Origin: an uncultured Rhodospirillaceae bacterium
Lineage (GTDB): Bacteria; Pseudomonadota; Alphaproteobacteria; Rhodospirillales; Magnetospirillaceae
Length of the DNA stretch: 64,000 nucleotides
Assembly (NCBI GenBank): GCA_937887565.1
Contig: CALABS010000013.1
Span: 62,001-126,000, forward strand
Direction of reading: 5' to 3'
This document shows, one piece after another, positions 34,517 to 44,053 of this stretch. The position numbers and the translations under genes are program-made. Position 1 is the stretch's first letter. Every line of letters starts with the position of its first letter. Under the pieces are notes generated by a model, which was not told the DNA's origin, did not search any database, and was given only the letters and a program-made list of their open reading frames with translations.

Positions 34517-35254
34517 ATGCCCCGTTACCGGCTGACCATCGAATACAACGGCACCCCCTTCCAGGGCTGGCAGCGCCAGGACAACGGCCCGTCGGTGCAG
34601 CAGGCGCTGGAGGAGGCCTTCGCCCGCTTCTGCCAGGCCGAGATCGGCGTGGTGGCGGCCGGGCGCACCGATTCCGGCGTCCATGCCACCGGCCAGGTGG
34701 TCCATGCCGACCTGCCGCGCCCCTGGCCCACCGACACCGTCCGCGACGCCCTCAACCACCATCTCAGGCCGCATCCGGTGGCGGTGCTGGCCGCCGAGGC
34801 GGTCGGCGACGACTTCCATGCCCGCTTCTCGGCCACCGGCCGCGCCTACTTATATAGACTCCTGAACCGCCGCGCCCCGCCGGTGCTGGACCGCGACCGG
34901 GTGTGGTGGATGCCGCGCCCGCTGGACGCCGAGGCCATGCACGCCGCCGCCCAGTTGCTGGTCGGCCACCACGACTTCACCACCTTCCGCGCCAGCGAGT
35001 GCCAGGCCAAGAGCCCGCTGAAGACGCTGGACGTGCTGGAGGTGTCGCGCCGGGGCGACGAGATCGCCGTGGTCGCCGCCGCGCGGTCGTTCCTGCACCA
35101 CCAGGTCCGCAACATGGTCGGCACCCTCAAGCTGGTGGGCGAGGGCAGCTGGAGCCTGGACGACGTCACCCGCGCCCTGGCTGCCCGCGACCGCGCCAAG
35201 GGCGGCCCGACCGCGCCGCCGGGCGGGCTTTACCTGACGAAAGTTATTTATTGA
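34517..35254 (+). CDS. truA: tRNA pseudouridine(38-40) synthase
   Basis: 245-residue TruA, isomerising U38-U40 in the tRNA anticodon arm. The catalytic Asp is residue 52 in AGRTDSGVHATGQV. FSATGRAYLYRLLNR and SFLHHQVRNMVGTL match the family. A normal short TruA. It is read just after the RlmI-like gene and convergent with rsmE. Confidence 0.96.
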   Translation: MPRYRLTIEYNGTPFQGWQRQDNGPSVQQALEEAFARFCQAEIGVVAAGRTDSGVHATGQVVHADLPRPWPTDTVRDALNHHLRPHPVAVLAAEAVGDDFHARFSATGRAYLYRLLNRRAPPVLDRDRVWWMPRPLDAEAMHAAAQLLVGHHDFTTFRASECQAKSPLKTLDVLEVSRRGDEIAVVAAARSFLHHQVRNMVGTLKLVGEGSWSLDDVTRALAARDRAKGGPTAPPGGLYLTKVIY

Positions 35255-35375
35255 CGCTTGGTGATCGTGACCGATCGCCAGGACCCTCAGGCGCCGGGCG
35301 GGTTTCTCCGAAACCCTTGGCTCCCGCCGCATGAGCGGCGCGGCCCCTTGGGCCTAGCCCCAGCCCGGTGACCGC

Positions 35376-36131
35376 TCACCGGGATGGATGTTCCCCTCTC
35401 GGTGCCTTCGCCCAATCCCCCTTGACCGCCTGCACCACCGCCAGGGCGGCGATGGCCGCCGTTTCGGCGCGCAGGATGCGCGGCCCCAGCGACACCGCCC
35501 GGGCGAAGGGCAGCCGCGCCAGCAGCCGGCGCTCCTCGGGCGCGAAGCCGCCCTCGGGGCCGACCAGCACCGCCAGCGGGCCGTCGGGAATGGAGTGGGC
35601 CAGCGGCGGGCCGGAACCGCTTTCGTCGAGGAACAGCAGCGTCCGCCCCGCGTCCCAGCCGGCCAGCGCCTTGTCCAGCGGACAGGCGGGCAAGAGCGCG
35701 GGCACCGTCAGCCGCTCGCACTGCTCGGCGGCCTCGACCAGATGGGCGGCCAGGCGGTCGGCGTTGACCCGGGCGGCCACGGTGCGCCGGGTGAACACCG
35801 GCCACAGCGCGCTGGCCCCCAGTTCCGTCGCCTTCTCCGCCACCAGGTCGGTGTTGTCCTTCTTGAGCGGCGCCGCCAGCAGCCACAGGTCGGGCTCGGC
35901 CGCCTGGAGCCGGGTCCGTTCCCCGATAGTCAGCGCACAGGAATTCTTGGCCACCCGGTCGATTGTGGCCCGCCACTCGCCGTCGCGTCCGTTGAACACC
36001 GCCACCGCCTCGCCGGCCTGGGCGCGCATGACGGTGGCGAGGTAGTGCGACTGCTCCTTGGGCAGCTCGATCACCGCGCCCGACGCCAGATCGGCGGCGA
36101 CGTGGAGGCGCAGGCGGGGACGGCCGGTCAC
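35376..36131 (-). CDS. rsmE: 16S rRNA m3U1498 methyltransferase
   Basis: 251-residue SPOUT-class methyltransferase. An N-terminal PUA-like domain (QSHYLATVMRAQAGEAVAVFNGRDGEW) is followed by the trefoil-knot SAM site LVGPEGGFAPEE and LGPRILRAETAAIAAL. The start is a GTG (36129-36131) overlapping the TGA of the upstream YwgA-like gene by 4 nt. That places a housekeeping gene in translational coupling with an apparently acquired cassette. Confidence 0.94.
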   Translation of the reverse strand: MTGRPRLRLHVAADLASGAVIELPKEQSHYLATVMRAQAGEAVAVFNGRDGEWRATIDRVAKNSCALTIGERTRLQAAEPDLWLLAAPLKKDNTDLVAEKATELGASALWPVFTRRTVAARVNADRLAAHLVEAAEQCERLTVPALLPACPLDKALAGWDAGRTLLFLDESGSGPPLAHSIPDGPLAVLVGPEGGFAPEERRLLARLPFARAVSLGPRILRAETAAIAALAVVQAVKGDWAKAPRGEHPSR

Positions 36132-36625
36132 ATCAGGCCAAGATCGGTCAACAATCGCTTGGCACGCTTCATCCGATCCGGAGTGGCCTTGGTTGGCTTG
36201 CGGCGGGCCACTTCGGCCGACGTGTTCGCCGGGTAACCATTGACCTTGAGATAATGATAGGTCGCCGCCAACTCCAACTCGATGGCCGTGTAGTCACCCA
36301 TGGCCGCGAGCTTCACCTTTGCTTCGTTTGCGATCATCCCGCCAACTGCGGCCGGCGGAGACGCGGACGCCGTATAAACGGTATACGGCACCTCGTGGTA
36401 TCCGGGATATTCCTCGGCTCTCAGCGTTCCAAGCAGGCAAGCGTCGTCCGCTGCCTCAGCGACATCAACAGAGAACGGGCCAAAATTGTGGTATTCATAA
36501 TCAAGACCGCTATCCATCCCGCATGCGTCCAGGAGATAGACTGTTTTTTGCAGGCGTGTCCTACCAACCAGCTTGCCGCCGTTGAGCGCGACGATGCCGA
36601 CGATCATGTCAACTGGGTCGCTCAT
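36128..36625 (-). CDS. YwgA-like protein of unknown function
   Basis: 165-residue protein starting MSDPVDMIVGIVALNGGKLV. The N-terminal GRTRLQKTVYLLDACGM resembles the opening of Bacillus YwgA-type proteins, which also sit next to an HD phosphohydrolase (YwfO). A low-complexity middle (YTASASPPAAVGG) and a C-terminal helix-rich part AIELELAATYHYLKVNGYPAN follow. The ATG (36623-36625) overlaps the HD gene's TGA as ATGA, so the two are co-translated. The DNA is visibly more A/T-rich than the flanks. No biochemical function is known; the family match is from memory of short motifs. Confidence 0.65.
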   Translation of the reverse strand: MSDPVDMIVGIVALNGGKLVGRTRLQKTVYLLDACGMDSGLDYEYHNFGPFSVDVAEAADDACLLGTLRAEEYPGYHEVPYTVYTASASPPAAVGGMIANEAKVKLAAMGDYTAIELELAATYHYLKVNGYPANTSAEVARRKPTKATPDRMKRAKRLLTDLGLM

Positions 36626-37971
36626 TGCCTGACCTCTTCCCACAATTTCCTTAGGCTGCCCATCAACGTGTCGTCCGCGCAATAGACCCTGTAAACCTCT
36701 CGCGGAACCATCGCCTTGACGATGGGGGACCGATCTGCGATGTCGTCATGGCCATTCCCATTTGAGCGCCCGATGAGGACCTTCTGGAATGCGCCGCGCT
36801 CATCGTAGTCGTATAGCCCGTATGCGGACAGTTTTGCCTTATCCGTCAGCACCGGGACCCCGGTTTCAGCCGAGAAGCGTTCTTTCACGAGACGCTTGTA
36901 CCTCGGCAGAGAATCACCCTTCTCGCGATCCGTCAAGGCGCCGACATCAAAGCATTTAAAGAGCGCGCGTTCCCGCAATCCGCGCGCCAGTGAGCTTAAC
37001 TCACCATCACCTGCCGCCTCCATCCGTGCGATCGCCGACCACACGATGGCGTCATCAAGCATGATGTAATCGGACAGGCGGGGCTTATCCGATTTGAGGA
37101 ATCTAACAAGAACATCCGACTTTTGCAACCCCGTCGACTTGAGATTGCCGTCACGCAGCAAGGAGACCAACCTGGTCAGCAATGCCGTGAGCATCACTTC
37201 GGCTGCTCGTGTGGTCTTATGGAGGTAGACCTGGGCGTAAAGGTGGTAACGAGCCAGAAGGTAGCTTTCCGCAGCCTGTAGCCCCTTTTCACCAAGGACA
37301 AAGCCATCAACTTCCGAAAAGTCCTGGTCGTCCTTGATCCCGAGGGTCACCTTGCCAACCTTCAGCGCGTCGAAAAGCCAGTCAAAATCGAAACCTCCCG
37401 AACCGATGCCGGCCATATAGCGATCTCGTCTAAGGTAATCGAGACGGTCGGCATCGAACTGACTAGACACCACGGAATCGTAGATATCCTTCGCCTCCTT
37501 CCTGAGAAACAGGTCAGCGACCTCGTCCGCCAATTCCTTGTCATGGGCAGATAGGACATTGCAGATTTCCGTATCGCCACGGATTATCTCGGCTGTCCAA
37601 TGCTCATGCTTGCGTCTGGCGGGCACCGCGTGCTCGAAGGCGTGGCTGAATGGTCCGTGTCCCACATCGTGAAGCAGAGCCGCGCAGGCGGTAACCAATG
37701 CCCGGCGGTCGCTGAAATGGTTGCTCGCCTCCTTGATATGGCGGAGAAGGCGGCGCGCATTGTGGAAAACGCCCAGGCTGTGTGCCAGCCGAGAGTGAGT
37801 AGCCCCAGGGTAAACGAGGTCCGAGAATCCCAGCTGCCGGATCCGTCGGAGGCGCTGGAATTCGCGGGTGTTGACCAGTCGCCAGCATAGGCTGTCCACA
37901 GGATCGTCCGGGGAAAAGGCGATCAGCCCATAAATCGGATCTCGGATACGCTGGATCTTGTCATTCGGCAT
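36622..37971 (-). CDS. HD-superfamily phosphohydrolase (YwfO/dNTPase-like)
   Basis: 449-residue HD-domain protein. Metal ligands appear in order: His in ATHSRLAHSLGVFHNARRL (about 60), His-Asp in AALLHDVGHGPFSHAFEH (about 100), and Asp in SQFDADRLDYLRRDRYMAG (about 175). This arrangement is that of the YdhJ/YwfO (COG1078) group, some of which hydrolyse dNTPs. I start at MPNDKIQRIRDPIYG (ATG 37969-37971). Codon choice includes many A/T-ending codons unlike the neighbours, suggesting transfer. It is coupled to the YwgA-like gene. Confidence 0.85.
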   Translation of the reverse strand: MPNDKIQRIRDPIYGLIAFSPDDPVDSLCWRLVNTREFQRLRRIRQLGFSDLVYPGATHSRLAHSLGVFHNARRLLRHIKEASNHFSDRRALVTACAALLHDVGHGPFSHAFEHAVPARRKHEHWTAEIIRGDTEICNVLSAHDKELADEVADLFLRKEAKDIYDSVVSSQFDADRLDYLRRDRYMAGIGSGGFDFDWLFDALKVGKVTLGIKDDQDFSEVDGFVLGEKGLQAAESYLLARYHLYAQVYLHKTTRAAEVMLTALLTRLVSLLRDGNLKSTGLQKSDVLVRFLKSDKPRLSDYIMLDDAIVWSAIARMEAAGDGELSSLARGLRERALFKCFDVGALTDREKGDSLPRYKRLVKERFSAETGVPVLTDKAKLSAYGLYDYDERGAFQKVLIGRSNGNGHDDIADRSPIVKAMVPREVYRVYCADDTLMGSLRKLWEEVRQ

Positions 37972-38038
37972 GAACTTGGAACTACATCTGGACGCTCCCA
38001 CTCCTGAAGGTAGCTGGGGCCCTTAACAATCTCCAGCG

Positions 38039-38191
38039 TTAATTCATGATTCCAATTCCCACCACCGCCGTCACCGCCACCACGACCATCGCCGCGCCCA
38101 CCACCACCAGCACCGGCCGGCGGCGGCCCCTCCATGCAATCATGGCGCCGAGGGCCAGGACCAGGAGGGAGAGGAGGAGGTGGGCGGTCAC
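38039..38191 (-). CDS. Small membrane protein coupled to nfeD
   Basis: 50-residue protein starting GTG (38189-38191), which overlaps the nfeD TGA as GTGA. It has two hydrophobic segments, LLLSLLVLALGAMIAW and VLVVVGAAMVVVAVTAVVGIGI, separated by RGRRRP, so it should be a two-helix membrane hairpin. The family is unknown. The overlap with nfeD is the main reason to accept it as real. Confidence 0.5.
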   Translation of the reverse strand: MTAHLLLSLLVLALGAMIAWRGRRRPVLVVVGAAMVVVAVTAVVGIGIMN

Positions 38192-38628
38192 CCCTCGGTC
38201 CTCTCGACCGTCAGCACCGTCCCGTCCGCGCCCACCACGCGGACGCGGCTGCCGGCCGGCAAATCGGGGCCGGCGACGGACCAGGTGGTGTCGCCCACCC
38301 TCATGCGGCCGCGACCCTCGGCGATGCCGGTGTCCAGGGTGTGGACCGTGCCGACCAGCCGGGCGGCGCGGCGGTTGAGGGTTGGATGGTCGGTCTTGGG
38401 GTCGCGCAGGCGCGCATAGGCGGACCGCCCGACGGCGGCGGCCAGCACGGTGGCGACCGCGAAGGCCAGGGCGTGGACCTCCCAGCCCAGCGACGGCGCC
38501 GCGTAGGCCAGGATGCCGGTGAGAATGGCGGCGAGGCCCGGCCACATCAGGAAGCTGCCGGGCAGCAGCACCTCGGCCACCAGCAGCACGAAGCCCAGGA
38601 TCAGCCAGTGCCAGAAGACGACCTCCAC
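38188..38628 (-). CDS. NfeD-like membrane protein
   Basis: 146-residue NfeD family protein (short form without the protease domain). Two or three transmembrane helices (FWHWLILGFVLLVAEVL, AAILTGILAYAAP, FAVATVLAAAVG) are followed by a C-terminal OB-fold: LVGTVHTLDTGIAEGRGRMRVGDTTWSV. It begins at a GTG 4 nt after the stomatin stop. NfeD proteins partner with SPFH/stomatin proteins in membrane microdomains. Confidence 0.88.
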   Translation of the reverse strand: MEVVFWHWLILGFVLLVAEVLLPGSFLMWPGLAAILTGILAYAAPSLGWEVHALAFAVATVLAAAVGRSAYARLRDPKTDHPTLNRRAARLVGTVHTLDTGIAEGRGRMRVGDTTWSVAGPDLPAGSRVRVVGADGTVLTVERTEG

Positions 38629-38632
38629 CGCC

Positions 38633-39619
38633 TCAGCCCTCGCCGGCCGGGGGCACGCTGCCGCGTGCCCGCGCCAGGCGGCGGGGCGCCGACTGGATCT
38701 CGCCCTCGGCCAGGGCATCCCTGGCGATCTCGGCGATGCCGGCGACGGCGCCGATGAGCCCGGCGGCCTCGAGCGGCATCATCACCAGCTTCTGGTTGGG
38801 GGCCGAGGCGACCTTCTCCAGCGCCTGCACGTAGCGCTGGGCAATGAAGTAGTTGACCGCCTGGGCCTCGCCCTTGGCCACCGCCTCGGACACCATGGCG
38901 ACCGCCTTGGCCTCGGCCTCGGCCTCGCGCTCGCGGGCCTCGGCGTCGCGGAAGGCGGATTCGCGGCGGCCCTCGGCGGCCAGGATCTGGGCCTGCTTCT
39001 GGCCCTCGGCCTTCAGCACCTCGGCCTGCTTGAGCCCTTCCGCCTCCAGGATGGCGGCGCGCTTGTCGCGCTCGGCCTTCATCTGCCGGGCCATGGCGTC
39101 GACCAGGTCGCGCGGCGGGGCGATGTCCTTGATCTCGATGCGGGTGACCTTGACGCCCCAGGGCTGGGTGGCCTCGTCGACCACCGTCATCAGCTGGGCG
39201 TTGATGCGGTCGCGCTGGGACAGAAGCTCGTCCAGGTCCATGCCGCCCATCACCGTGCGGATGTTGGTCATGGTCAGGTTGAGGATCGCCAGCTCCAGAT
39301 GCGCCACCTCGTAGGCGGCCTGGGCGGCGTCGAGGACCTGGAAGAACACCACCCCGTCCACCGTGACCATGGCGTTGTCGCGGGTGATGACCTCCTGGCT
39401 GGGAACGTCGAGCACCTGTTCCATCATGTTGAGCTTGCGGCCGACCTGATCGACCAGCGGCACGATCAGGTGCAGGCCCGGCGACAGGGTGGTGGTGTAC
39501 TTGCCGAACCGTTCCACCGTGTATTCGTAGCCCTGCGGCACCACCTTGATGCCCAGCGCCACCAGCAGGACCCCCAGCGCGACGACCGCCAATACCAGGA
39601 TACCGAACGCCGAAACCAT
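38633..39619 (-). CDS. SPFH/stomatin family protein (QmcA-like)
   Basis: 328-residue stomatin-like protein. One N-terminal membrane helix (ILVLAVVALGVLLVALGI) is followed by an SPFH domain (VVPQGYEYTVERFGKYTTTLSPGLHLIVP, IKDIAPPRDLVDAMARQMKAERDKRA). A long Ala/Glu-rich coiled coil (about residues 190-260) and a Pro-rich tail follow. It forms oligomers in the inner membrane, often with NfeD as encoded here. The start MVSAFGILVL (ATG 39617-39619) is chosen over a long upstream frame that is antisense to gpsA. Confidence 0.93.
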   Translation of the reverse strand: MVSAFGILVLAVVALGVLLVALGIKVVPQGYEYTVERFGKYTTTLSPGLHLIVPLVDQVGRKLNMMEQVLDVPSQEVITRDNAMVTVDGVVFFQVLDAAQAAYEVAHLELAILNLTMTNIRTVMGGMDLDELLSQRDRINAQLMTVVDEATQPWGVKVTRIEIKDIAPPRDLVDAMARQMKAERDKRAAILEAEGLKQAEVLKAEGQKQAQILAAEGRRESAFRDAEAREREAEAEAKAVAMVSEAVAKGEAQAVNYFIAQRYVQALEKVASAPNQKLVMMPLEAAGLIGAVAGIAEIARDALAEGEIQSAPRRLARARGSVPPAGEG

Positions 39620-39766
39620 GCCCCCCTCCGGACTTCCCTCCGACGACGACGGCAGCATAGCGGAGATGCGGGGGCGAGTCTCGCGCGTTGCGCGCATCCC
39701 CCCGAGGGTTGCCCGCCGCCGCCCGGCGGTGCATAAATCCGGCGGACAATCAGCGGGCGGAGAAGC

Positions 39767-40759
39767 ATGAACACCATCGGCATCGTCGGGGCGGGCGCCT
39801 GGGGAACGGCATTGGCGGCGACCGCGCGGCGGGCCGGCCGCAACGTGGTGCTGTGGGCCCACGAGCCCGAGGTGGCCGGCGCCATCAACGCCACCCGCGA
39901 GAACCCCCATTACCTGCCGGGAGTGCGGCTGGACTGCTGCGCGCGGGCGACCACGGTCCTGGGCGAGGCGGCGGCGGCCGATGCCGTCCTGCTGGTCACC
40001 CCCGCCCAGCACCTGCGCGCCACCTGCGCGGCGCTGGCGCCCCACTGGACCGCCGGCAAGCCGGCGGTGATCTGCGCCAAGGGCATCGAGCAGGCCACCG
40101 GCGCCATGATGACCGAGGTGGTCGAGGCCGAGCTGCCCGGCGCCGCCGTCGCCGTGCTGTCCGGCCCCACCTTCGCCATCGAGGTGGCGCGCGGCCTGCC
40201 CACCGCCGTGACGCTGGCCTGCGCCGACGTGGGACTGGGCCAGGCGCTGGTCGAGGCGATCGGCACCGCCACCTTCCGCCCCTACCTGTCCGACGACCTG
40301 ATCGGCGCCGAGATCGGCGGCGCGGTCAAGAACGTGCTGGCCATCGGCTGCGGCATCGTCGAGGGGCGCGGCATGGGCGACAACGCCCGCGCCGCCCTGA
40401 TCACCCGCGGCCTGGCCGAGATCACCCGTCTGGCGGTGGCGAAGGGTGGTCATCCCGAGACCCTGACCGGGCTGTCGGGCCTGGGCGACCTGATCCTGAC
40501 CGCCTCGTCCACCCAGTCGCGCAACTATTCCCTCGGCCTGGCGCTGGGCGAGGGCCGGACGCTCGCCGAGGTGCTGGGAAGCCGCCGCGCCGTTACCGAG
40601 GGCGTGTGGACCGCCGGCGCCGTGGTCGCCATGGCGGCGTCGCAGGGCATCGAGATGCCCATCTGCGCCGCCGTCGACGCGGTGCTGAACAGGGGCGCCG
40701 ACCTCGACGACACCATCCGGGGCCTGCTGAGCCGGCCGTTCCGGACGGAAGGGGTTTGA
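39767..40759 (+). CDS. gpsA: Glycerol-3-phosphate dehydrogenase [NAD(P)+]
   Basis: 330-residue soluble enzyme making sn-glycerol 3-phosphate for phospholipids. The NAD motif GIVGAGAWGTALA is at residues 4-16; VICAKGIEQATG and AEIGGAVKNVLAIGCGIVEG contain the catalytic Lys. The length is normal. In many alphaproteobacteria gpsA follows tsaD; here tsaD is at 59862 and only the downstream part (gpsA-YciI-EVE) is kept together. Confidence 0.96.
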   Translation: MNTIGIVGAGAWGTALAATARRAGRNVVLWAHEPEVAGAINATRENPHYLPGVRLDCCARATTVLGEAAAADAVLLVTPAQHLRATCAALAPHWTAGKPAVICAKGIEQATGAMMTEVVEAELPGAAVAVLSGPTFAIEVARGLPTAVTLACADVGLGQALVEAIGTATFRPYLSDDLIGAEIGGAVKNVLAIGCGIVEGRGMGDNARAALITRGLAEITRLAVAKGGHPETLTGLSGLGDLILTASSTQSRNYSLGLALGEGRTLAEVLGSRRAVTEGVWTAGAVVAMAASQGIEMPICAAVDAVLNRGADLDDTIRGLLSRPFRTEGV

Positions 40760-40764
40760 TCTTC

Positions 40765-40830
40765 GCCCACAGATGAACACAGATGAACTCAGATATTTTT
40801 ATCGGTGTTCATCTGTGTTCATCTGTGGGC
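40765..40830. repeat. Long inverted repeat between gpsA and the YciI gene
   Basis: The 26-nt left arm (40765-40790) and 26-nt right arm (40805-40830) are complementary at 25 of 26 positions; the loop is 14 nt (AGATATTTTTATCG). Each arm has the tandem unit CACAGATGAA. It would make a very stable RNA or DNA stem between gpsA and its downstream gene. It resembles in design the gltD-gltB repeat at 9213-9314. Confidence 0.85.
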
Positions 40831-40857
40831 CCTGATCGATCTGCAGGAGATGCCCCC

Positions 40858-41133
40858 ATGTTCGTCGTCCACTGCAAGGACAAGCCCGGCGCCAGCCAGG
40901 TCCGCCTCGACAACCGCGCCGCCCATCTCGACTACCTGAACGCCCATCTCGACCGCGTGGTCATGGCCGGCCCGGTGCAGACCGACGACCGGACCGGCAT
41001 GATCGGCAGCGTGCTGGTGCTGGATTTCCCCGAACGGGCGGCCCTGGACTCGTTCCTGGCCGGCGACCCCTACGCCAGGGCCGGGCTGTTCGAGAGCGTC
41101 ACCGTGCTGCCGTTCAGGAAGGTGCTGCCCTGA
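40858..41133 (+). CDS. YciI family protein
   Basis: 91-residue ferredoxin-fold protein of the YciI group. MFVVHCKDKPGASQVRLDNRAAHLDYLNAH includes the conserved His/Asp pair seen in the family (RAAHLDYL), and later LVLDFPERAALDSFLAGDPYARAGLF. The function is unknown; it may be an enzyme or binding partner. The start at 40858 avoids translating the palindrome. Its TGA shares a base with the next ATG (TGATG). Confidence 0.85.
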   Translation: MFVVHCKDKPGASQVRLDNRAAHLDYLNAHLDRVVMAGPVQTDDRTGMIGSVLVLDFPERAALDSFLAGDPYARAGLFESVTVLPFRKVLP

Positions 41134-41540
41134 TGGCCCACTGGCTGGTGAAGTCCGAACCCGGCGCCTGGAGCTGGGACGACCAGGTCCGCGACCAGGT
41201 CACCGCCTGGACCGGCGTGCGCAACCACCAGGCCGCCAAGTCCCTGCGCGGCATGCGCCTGGGCGACACCTGCTTCTTCTATCACTCGGTGGAGGAGAAG
41301 CGGATCGTCGGCGTGGTCGAGGTGGTGCGCGAGGCCTATCCCGACCCCACCGCCCCGGACGGCAAGTGGGTGTGCGTCGATGTCAAGGCGGTGCGGCCCG
41401 TGCCCAAGCCGGTGACCTTGCAGCAGGTCAAGGACGACCCGCGCCTGGCCGAGCTGCCGCTGATCCGCCAGTCACGGCTGTCGGTGATGCCCATCGACGA
41501 CGCGGCGTGGGAGCTGCTGTGCGGCCTGGGGGGGCTGTGA
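41133..41540 (+). CDS. EVE domain protein
   Basis: 135-residue EVE (PUA-like) domain protein: MAHWLVKSEPGAWSWDD at the start, then TGVRNHQAAKSLRGMRLGDTCFFYHS and VKAVRPVPKPVTLQQVK. EVE domains bind modified bases in nucleic acid. It is overlapped by 1 nt at both ends (TGATG junctions), so the YciI-EVE-Rieske trio is coupled. Confidence 0.9.
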   Translation: MAHWLVKSEPGAWSWDDQVRDQVTAWTGVRNHQAAKSLRGMRLGDTCFFYHSVEEKRIVGVVEVVREAYPDPTAPDGKWVCVDVKAVRPVPKPVTLQQVKDDPRLAELPLIRQSRLSVMPIDDAAWELLCGLGGL

Positions 41541-41875
41541 TGACCGAGCTGTGCGCCTTCGACGACCTGCCCGAACCGGGGGCCAGGGGGCCGTTCGTCG
41601 TCGACGGCGTGGCGGTCTTCGTGGTCCGCAAGGACAACGAGGTGATGGGCTACGTCAACGCCTGCCCCCATGTGGGCGCGCCGCTGGAGATGGAGCCCGA
41701 CCGCTTTCTCGACGCCTGGGGCGACGCCATCGTCTGTTCCGTGCATGGGGCCAATTTCGACCCCGCCACCGGCGCCTGCCTGGGCGGCCCCTGCCGGGGC
41801 AAGGGACTGACGCCCTTTCCGGTCGTGGTCCGTAATGGAATGGTCATAAGCGCCCCTCCCCCGGAAGGAATATAA
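41540..41875 (+). CDS. Rieske [2Fe-2S] ferredoxin-like protein
   Basis: 111-residue small Rieske protein. The cluster ligands are CPH (Cys and His of the first box, in NACPHVGAPLE) and CSVH (IVCSVHGANFD), matching C-x-H and C-x2-H. It should be a soluble electron carrier or a regulatory subunit; its partner is not encoded nearby. The start is MTELCAFDDL (41540), coupled to the EVE gene. Confidence 0.85.
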   Translation: MTELCAFDDLPEPGARGPFVVDGVAVFVVRKDNEVMGYVNACPHVGAPLEMEPDRFLDAWGDAIVCSVHGANFDPATGACLGGPCRGKGLTPFPVVVRNGMVISAPPPEGI

Positions 41876-42040
41876 GTCCTTCTTAAGTTTGCGTATCCCG
41901 CGCGGCTATAGGTCGGTGCCTTTCGCGGCGGGGGTTGAGTCGAATCGAGAAGTTGCCCATAATCCGGCGCTGCATTCCGGGGAACGTCTTACGCCCGACG
42001 CACAAGAGGCGTAGGCCAATCAATAAAGGAGACATCCTAC

Positions 42041-43978
<1,938 letters not shown>

Positions 43979-43997
43979 TCCCGTGCTATGAGTGGAA

Positions 43998-44028
43998 GGG
44001 CCCGCGAACACCCGTTCGCGGGCCCTTT
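43998..44028 (+). terminator. Rho-independent terminator of acs
   Basis: A perfect 12-bp stem, GGGCCCGCGAAC (43998-44009) and GTTCGCGGGCCC (44014-44025), loop ACCC, followed by TTT. It lies 19 nt beyond the acs stop and before the hydrolase start. Confidence 0.88.
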
Positions 44029-44053
44029 CGCGTTCCGACGGAGGTTGGGAACG

